Part shown: positions 58,443 through 64,000 of the stretch, piece by piece
Position numbering within the stretch: position 1 is the stretch's first letter
Layout of the letters: the number at the start of each line of letters is the position of its first letter
Source of the DNA: Yponomeuta sedellus
Lineage: Eukaryota > Arthropoda > Insecta > Lepidoptera > Yponomeutidae
Length of the DNA: 64,000 nt
Direction: 5' to 3'
Assembly (NCBI GenBank): GCA_934045075.1
Contig: CAKOGX010000007.1
Coordinates: forward strand, 1 to 64,000
Made by a program: the position numbers and the translations under genes
The notes under the pieces: generated by a model
The model's input: only the letters and a program-made list of their open reading frames with translations
Databases searched by the model: none
Told to the model about the DNA's origin: nothing

Positions 58443-58801
58443 AGTTGGTATTAGATTTATAGAAATAATTGAAATAGAAAATATTATATTATACAAAATA
58501 CAGCATACAATACCAATGTTAAAGGGTAGCGACACCTAATGATTGGATACAATACAGTAAGCTGCAGTGACGGCTGACATTCTTATTATGATTAGATTGT
58601 TAAACTTACAATAGTGATATCAGTTGACGATGACTTAAGCATAGTACATAATTGTATAAATGAAAGTGTAACACTAAGCCGTATTGACTGTGAAGGTGGT
58701 AGTATTATTTTGTATATACGTGTATGCTATAATAAATTCAATACAATATTTAATATAATACAATATTTAATATATTACCATAAATGACCGTTAAATATAT
58801 A
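58443..58801 (-). other. T4 spacer between ORF2 and ORF3
   Basis: 359 bases, AT-rich, with no coding frame I can support. Retained nearly unchanged in T3. How ORF3 would be translated from it is not evident. Confidence 0.55.
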
Positions 58802-61800
58802 TTAAGTACCATTAAAATGTTTAAGATTATTTATTATATGTGAAAGATGTGATTGGAAGGTGTCGCTTGTCTCCTGTCGTCCTATGATGCTGAGTATGTT
58901 GAATGGATCTATATTGTGGGTGGATGATGCTATACGAAGGGAGAGCCTAGTTCTGTCAAATCGTGGGCAGTCCTTAATTAGGTGAGACATAGATTGAACA
59001 GTAGTTCCATCACATGGGCATAGGTTATCTGGTACTATACCAAATCGGCAAAGGTACTCTTTGTGGTATCCGTGGCCAGTAAGGAGCTGTGTGATTGAGA
59101 AGCAGGGTTTAATTATGGAAATAAACTGCTGAAGGTCCTCCCATGTGGGCAGGAGATTTTTGGTGTATAAGCAGGTGGCGGGATCAGAGTAATATTCGCT
59201 AGTAGCTTGAGCAGAAGTGAGTCTATTGTGGTATTTGACCGCGCTGATGGGGACGCGGTAGTAGTCCGGCGCCCTGTGGAGCGCCGCAGCCGATTTAGCC
59301 GCCGCGTCGGCCTCCTCGTTGCCCGGTATTCCAATGTGAGCTTTGATCCACAGGAAGCCAATAGTGCGACCACGTTCCCCCAGGCGGTGGAGAGTGTGGT
59401 GTATTTCTACAACGTGGGGGTTGTGCGAATTGGGGTTATTTAATTCAGTCAGTCCCGATTGGCTGTCCGATAGAATGGCTGCGCTAGCTATATTGCTGCT
59501 CTCAACCCACTCACACGCCCCGCGTATAGCCAGCAGCTCGGCCTGGAAGACCGAGCAGCAGTCGTGGAGTTTGAGCTTTTTGCACAGATGCCTGTCGCCG
59601 TTGGGCTTAAGTACAATGTAAGCCGCGCCCACTCCGGCCTCGTGCCTGCTGCCGTCCGTGTAAATTTGCCAGCAATTGTTGAGATTTAGTTCATTAAGTT
59701 CGTTAACAGAAGAGATTGTTTTGAATTTTATGGCTTTCCTGAGGGAGGGATGTAAAAGAGTGGATGGGTGTGAGGGAAGTTCAATTGGAACGTCGCTAGG
59801 AAGGAAGGATGTGATGCTGCGCAGCTTGGAATTGTCAATGTCAGCAATTTCTTTAATTTTAATATTAAGAGGGGTGAGTTGTGCGAGCGAGATAGAGGCC
59901 GACCTGCTCACTGTGCGAAAGCCCTGTATTATTTTTATCGCGAATAACCTTTGCAGGCTCAGAAAGCGATCAGTGACGTGTTTGTATTTGAGAGCGCCAG
60001 ACCAGATACCTGCGGCGTAGCATATAATTGGTTCAATGACTTGGAGGTAAATTATTTTCACGTTACCAGGGTGAACGCCCCATGTTGGACGGATGAAAGT
60101 TACTAATTTATTGAATAGCTTTTTTACTTTGTCGGTTATAAACTCTGTGTGTTGGATAAATGTTAATTTGCTGTCGATAATTACTCCTAAGTATTTAATA
60201 TTGTTGGTGAAATGAACTCTCTGACTATTGACGGTTATGACGCATTTTCGTGACTTAGAGGTAAATCCAATTACTTGTGTTTTGTCTGGACCAAATAGTA
60301 GTTTAACTCGGTCTCCCCAGCGCACAATTTTCTCTAGGCTGCTATTAGTCGATGTTTCGAGTTCCTCAGTGTTCTTAGCGTGTGCAATGAGTAGGACGTC
60401 GTCGGCGTATGCCTGGAGGTGACAGTTGCTTGGTAGTTCCATGACAAGTAGCTCGTCCAGAATTAGGTTCCACAGGGTGGGGCCGCACACTGAGCCTTGT
60501 ATGCAACCCTTTGTCATAGTCTTCTCGACCTTGCAGTCGCCGAGTATGATGTTTACGGTTCGCTCCCGAACGTAGCTGCGCAGAATTTCGTATATGTTTT
60601 TGGGACAGTCAAGTTTGTGTAGCTGACTGAATATTGCTGGCCACCATGCGTTGTCGAAAGCGGATTTTATATCTAGTGAGACCGCGATGACGTGCTCATT
60701 TTGAGATCTAGCCTGGTAGATAATGTCCAGTGCGCTGTGTATAGCTGTGACTGTGGAAATTTGTTGCCTGAAGCCGAACTGTTTGGTACTAATGTTATTG
60801 GACAAGTGAGTGTGAAAATTTAAACGATTAATAATGAGTTTTTCTAGAACTTTGCCGAGAACGTTGATCAGTCCAATGGGTCTATAAGCAGAAGCCTCGT
60901 CGTAGTTTGTCTTATTTGGCTTGGGGATAATTTTAGCGTAGGCTATTTTCCAGGAAGTGGGAAAGTGCTCTAATTCTAAGCAGCGGTTCATTAAATCAGT
61001 AATCGTTTCAGGGAAGTTTTCAGCGAATTTGAGACAAATATCGGCAGTGAGGTGGTCTGGGCCGGGCGCTTTCTTATGGTTCATGGATTTGAGGCATTCT
61101 ATTATCTCGGTGGTGGTGAACGGGGGCTCCTGCGGCGTGTTGACCGTCGCGTGCATTTTATGGCGTGTTCTACGTTGGTGCTCAGTAGTATCCGGTGTGT
61201 CATCAGGGAAGAATTTATTTATAAGTGCTCTGGCGGTGTCCGTGCTGTTGGTAGTGTAGGAGCCATCGTCGAGTCTGAGTGTAGCGGGGGCTCTGGTGAT
61301 GGGGCGCGTCTTCATAATTCTGTTTGTGATAGACCAGACATCCTCTTTTTTTTGTTTGTTGCAAAATTCTCGGAAAGCCTCAGATGATGCCTCGCAGAAA
61401 GCCTGCGAGTAGTCTTGTTTTAGTTGTGATTTCTCTTCGAGTATATCATGTATGGGGAGTTTTCGTTTTATAGCCTTGTGCAGCTTGTGGTGATTGTTAA
61501 TGACCTTGCGTTTCAGGTCATCGAGTCGCTCATTCCACCAAGGGGCACGCTTTGGAGGGCCCGACGACCTAGGCAGGACTCTATCGCAGGTTTTTTGGAG
61601 CGCCGCAGTAAGGTTGACTACGTACGCATCGAGTTCGCCTCGGTTCATAGTGGAAACATTGTCGCTCGGTGGCATGCACGATTTCATTTCCTGGGTGAAA
61701 GACTCAGTTATTTGATCCCATTTTACTTGTAATGTATTATAACGAAAAGTTGACAGCTTTAGATTTTTGGTGAGACGACTATTTCCATAGGTTAAATTAA

Positions 61801-62512
61801 ATTTAATAGCGTTGTGATCGGATGATGGGCATATAGCTAAGTCAACTGACCAGCCAGTGGCTCCAATCCTGGAAGAGTTACTTGTAAGTGTTAAATCTAC
61901 TATAGAGTTACGGGGAGAGTTATTAGTGACAGCCTCGAACGTAGGCGTATCACCCACATTACAGACAAGAAGATTATGAGCAGTAATTAGGTCTAAGACT
62001 TGGTTTCCTCTGCGGTTGTTAGCCGAGGAACCCCATGAGCTATGCCAGCCATTGAAGTCGCCGCAAATAATATGAAACATGTTAGAAGTGTCGTGTAATA
62101 GGTGATCGAGTCGTTGTAGGGTGTTATGTTGGTCAATTCGAGGTGGGACATAAATAGAAGTTAAATTTAGTCTCTTACCGGTGTTATCTGAGACTTGTAT
62201 GGTGCAAATGTTGGAGTCAGAAGTTTTAGCCATACCGAGCGTGCTGAAGGCGTTGGTTTTAGTTAAAATGACAGCTTGAACGGGACGATCGGATGAAAAT
62301 TGGTGTGTAGTGTAGCCGGAAATATTCTTGAAATTACGATTTCTACCAGTGTAAGGTTCACATATAAAGGCGATATCGCAGTCGTTATTAGTGAGGAATA
62401 TTTCTAAGTCGTGAAGTGCGCTTCTGCCATGGCCAAGGTTGATCTGTATACATTTATAACAAAAATTGCGGTTGAGTGATCGGTGAGTAACGTGTAGTGA
62501 GTTAGGAGCCAT
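58802..62512 (-). CDS. T4 ORF2: endonuclease / reverse transcriptase / RNase H polyprotein
   Basis: 1236 aa from ATG at 62512, uninterrupted. Endonuclease: INLGHGRSALHDLE, CEPYTG, CGDFNGWHSSWG, IVDLTL and SSDHNAI. RT: APGPDHLTADIC, YRPIGLINVLGKVLEKL, QFGFRQQIST, SLDIKSAFDNAWW, GCIQGSVCGPTLWN and AYADDVLLI. RNase H: YTDGSRHEAGVGAA, FQAELLAIRGA, SDSQSGLTEL and IKAHIGIPGNEEAD. C-terminal Cys/His motif CPCDG..HLIKDC. It is collinear and highly similar to T1 ORF2. ATG overlaps the ORF1 stop by 11 nt (ATGGCTCCTAA), suggesting coupled translation. Likely the machinery that also mobilises T3 and, through a similar 3' fold, SGE-1. Confidence 0.93.
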   Translation of the reverse strand: MAPNSLHVTHRSLNRNFCYKCIQINLGHGRSALHDLEIFLTNNDCDIAFICEPYTGRNRNFKNISGYTTHQFSSDRPVQAVILTKTNAFSTLGMAKTSDSNICTIQVSDNTGKRLNLTSIYVPPRIDQHNTLQRLDHLLHDTSNMFHIICGDFNGWHSSWGSSANNRRGNQVLDLITAHNLLVCNVGDTPTFEAVTNNSPRNSIVDLTLTSNSSRIGATGWSVDLAICPSSDHNAIKFNLTYGNSRLTKNLKLSTFRYNTLQVKWDQITESFTQEMKSCMPPSDNVSTMNRGELDAYVVNLTAALQKTCDRVLPRSSGPPKRAPWWNERLDDLKRKVINNHHKLHKAIKRKLPIHDILEEKSQLKQDYSQAFCEASSEAFREFCNKQKKEDVWSITNRIMKTRPITRAPATLRLDDGSYTTNSTDTARALINKFFPDDTPDTTEHQRRTRHKMHATVNTPQEPPFTTTEIIECLKSMNHKKAPGPDHLTADICLKFAENFPETITDLMNRCLELEHFPTSWKIAYAKIIPKPNKTNYDEASAYRPIGLINVLGKVLEKLIINRLNFHTHLSNNISTKQFGFRQQISTVTAIHSALDIIYQARSQNEHVIAVSLDIKSAFDNAWWPAIFSQLHKLDCPKNIYEILRSYVRERTVNIILGDCKVEKTMTKGCIQGSVCGPTLWNLILDELLVMELPSNCHLQAYADDVLLIAHAKNTEELETSTNSSLEKIVRWGDRVKLLFGPDKTQVIGFTSKSRKCVITVNSQRVHFTNNIKYLGVIIDSKLTFIQHTEFITDKVKKLFNKLVTFIRPTWGVHPGNVKIIYLQVIEPIICYAAGIWSGALKYKHVTDRFLSLQRLFAIKIIQGFRTVSRSASISLAQLTPLNIKIKEIADIDNSKLRSITSFLPSDVPIELPSHPSTLLHPSLRKAIKFKTISSVNELNELNLNNCWQIYTDGSRHEAGVGAAYIVLKPNGDRHLCKKLKLHDCCSVFQAELLAIRGACEWVESSNIASAAILSDSQSGLTELNNPNSHNPHVVEIHHTLHRLGERGRTIGFLWIKAHIGIPGNEEADAAAKSAAALHRAPDYYRVPISAVKYHNRLTSAQATSEYYSDPATCLYTKNLLPTWEDLQQFISIIKPCFSITQLLTGHGYHKEYLCRFGIVPDNLCPCDGTTVQSMSHLIKDCPRFDRTRLSLRIASSTHNIDPFNILSIIGRQETSDTFQSHLSHIINNLKHFNGT

Positions 62513-63869
62513 AATCGATGCGGCTGCGGGTCTTTTCTGTCATATGCTGAACCCGGGGGCAAAAGTTAGAGGTGGCGCTGTGTGTGGTGGGCTTATGTGT
62601 GTTATGTTTTTTGTTAAAGTCTAAACAGTTGAGGCATTTAGCAGCTTCAGGGTCTTTTTTATCTGGGCAGTTTTTGTACGTGTGAGTATGTGAGGCGCAA
62701 TGGGAGCAGGCCGTCGCCTCCGAGGTGCATCGGGCGCGAGTGTGGCCGAATTGTAGGCAGCTAAAGCACTGCAACATGGGGACGTAGTCTTCCACGTGAA
62801 TCCTTTGGTGGTCCACGTTTAATTTTCCGGCCTCGGTCGCGGCTTTCCAGATCGGAGGCGACACCATTAGTACCGCGTTGTATAGTTTTTGGCTCTTGTT
62901 GCCTCGTTTATATTTGAACTCAAGATCTTGTTTGTGGGGGTTTATGTCCGTAATAGTTTTATTCTGAGAGATAATAATCTCACAGAGCTCCTCAGGTGGC
63001 ATATCAGCCGGGACGCCCTTAAGTATTATCATTGGCTTAAGGCTCTTGGCGGTTTCCGCCTCCAGTTGGCAGTTTGATTTTTCAAGCTTTTCGAGCGCTA
63101 CTCGTCTGTGCTCCAGGCTGTCAAACTCCACACGAATTTTGTTGTTGGAAACATGTTTCACGGCAGCCGGTGTGAACTGCGTGTCTCTAAAAGACACGCT
63201 CTGTCGCCAGCGCTGCATGGTCTCCTCCGAGCTCTTCGCTTGGCCCTTGGAGGAGACAATGATTGCCGGTTTGGTTGAGGGCAGAGAGGGCTTTTTGTTT
63301 TCAGTAGGGCCAGCCGCTATTGATGCATATGTAGCCCTAGCATGTGGGAATGTCGGTGGTTTGGACTGGAGTTTTGCAACCTCCTCCTTGATTGTCTCCC
63401 TGATCATCATGACGGAGGCCTTGTCCAATGTTGTAGTGGTTGTTTGGGAGTCGGCAGTGGCGGCGCTTCTAGCGCAGAATACTTGGACGGAGAGCTCGAT
63501 GCCGCGGACCAAGCCGATGATGTCACTTTTGTTGCTCTTTGTAAGACTTTTGCCCTCGCTGAGCTTGGAGAGGATGGCTTGGGTTTTTGCGAGGAGGTCT
63601 GCTTTTAGTTTGTCAGTTTCAGACTCTGACAGACATTCGTCTGCCTCAGCCTGCCCTAGACCCGCCAGTTGGGAGGCAGCCCGGGAGAACGCAGGCAGCG
63701 GTTGAGGTAGTAGGGGTTGTGGTTGTGGCTCCGGCAAGGTTGGAGGGATATTGGCAGGTGTGGCGGATACCGAGTCTTGGCTGCCATATTTAAGAGGAGT
63801 GAAGTTGGAGCAGTCGAGATCATCATCGCCAGAAGGGCGTGGAGGCTGTTTAATGGGTGATCTTAACAT
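62502..63869 (-). CDS. T4 ORF1: gag-like zinc-knuckle protein
   Basis: 455 aa from the preferred ATG at 63869 (ten further upstream codons are open to 63899). Same layout as T3 ORF1: Pro-rich start, helical segments, RRM-like middle and three Cys/His knuckles (CFSCLQFGHTRARC, then CSHC and CLNC types) near the C-terminus. It ends SRIDYGS with a TAA inside the ORF2 start. RNA binding and RNP assembly are inferred from the family. Confidence 0.9.
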   Translation of the reverse strand: MLRSPIKQPPRPSGDDDLDCSNFTPLKYGSQDSVSATPANIPPTLPEPQPQPLLPQPLPAFSRAASQLAGLGQAEADECLSESETDKLKADLLAKTQAILSKLSEGKSLTKSNKSDIIGLVRGIELSVQVFCARSAATADSQTTTTTLDKASVMMIRETIKEEVAKLQSKPPTFPHARATYASIAAGPTENKKPSLPSTKPAIIVSSKGQAKSSEETMQRWRQSVSFRDTQFTPAAVKHVSNNKIRVEFDSLEHRRVALEKLEKSNCQLEAETAKSLKPMIILKGVPADMPPEELCEIIISQNKTITDINPHKQDLEFKYKRGNKSQKLYNAVLMVSPPIWKAATEAGKLNVDHQRIHVEDYVPMLQCFSCLQFGHTRARCTSEATACSHCASHTHTYKNCPDKKDPEAAKCLNCLDFNKKHNTHKPTTHSATSNFCPRVQHMTEKTRSRIDYGS

Positions 63870-63899
63870 GGTTATAGTCAACTTAAATGATAGAAACAA

Positions 63900-64000
63900 G
63901 TCATTGAGTATCGGAAATTAAGAGCACTTACAGGCGGCGCTAGGGATTTTCTTCACCTCCGGCAAACGAGTGACACGCGGTGACTCCGGTGACCTGTCAC
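63900..64000 (-). other. T4 5' UTR, start only
   Basis: Matches 54687-54787 of T3 and enters the same GTGAC minisatellite at the window edge. Confidence 0.85.

Larger units (their letters stand above)
56610..64000 (-). mobile_element. T4: TRAS-polarity element with ORF1, ORF2 and ORF3, continuing past the window
   Basis: 3' end at 56610 behind a 48-nt T-run, then in sense order from the right: GTGAC minisatellite 5' UTR (cut by the edge), ORF1, ORF2, spacer, ORF3 and 3' UTR. All three frames are open, so this is the candidate autonomous parent of T3. At least 7.4 kb. Confidence 0.88.

Overview
The window is an insect-type telomeric or subtelomeric array. It consists of (TTAGG)n tracts packed with telomere-targeted non-LTR retrotransposons and short GC-rich satellites of them, and I see no host gene. 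TTAGG repeats with retrotransposons inserted in both orientations match the TRAS/SART arrangement known from Lepidoptera and reported in other insects; the sequence does not tell me the order. The G-rich TTAGG strand reads left to right, so the chromosome end should lie to the right if this is a true telomere rather than an interstitial block. Labels T0-T4, S1-S2, C1, SGE-1 and SGE-2 are mine.

Minus-strand (TRAS-polarity) elements, whose poly(A) abuts CCTAA, are: T0 (1-1927, only the ORF1 start and a repeated 5' UTR); T1 (5962-11105, an intact endonuclease/RT/RNase H ORF2 fused to the 5' half of a short element); T2 (18467-26763, ORF1 plus ORF2); T3 (50694-55561, ORF1 plus a third ORF, with most of ORF2 deleted); and T4 (56610 to the window end, ORF1, ORF2 and a third ORF). 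Plus-strand (SART-polarity) elements, whose poly(A) abuts GGTTA, are S1 (28689-34811) and S2 (41706-48673). Both have ORF1 with three zinc knuckles and ORF2 without RNase H. C1 (36810-38476) is a mosaic of pieces of three different elements.

About twenty copies of a 0.8-1.05 kb GC-rich element (SGE-1) sit on the minus strand, often one after another with almost no TTAGG between them. Two copies of a related element (SGE-2) sit on the plus strand. They share a roughly 520-base hairpin-rich core but differ at both ends. SGE-2 has a 5' end that folds as an HDV-like ribozyme with covarying stems, and SGE-1 has a different compact HDV-like candidate at its 5' end. Their 3' ends carry a fold also present at the ends of S1, S2, T3, T4 and C1, in two versions that follow insertion polarity. 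They look like non-autonomous parasites: ribozyme processing would set the 5' end, and a borrowed 3' tail would recruit the partner's reverse transcriptase.

Other notable points are a third ORF with a C2H2 finger in T3/T4, several chimeras that look like template switches during reverse transcription, unrelated tandem repeats in each T-type 5' UTR, and a likely target-site duplication marked by a variant TTCGG repeat around S2. Near-identical copies and long homopolymers mean copy number and junctions depend on a correct assembly.
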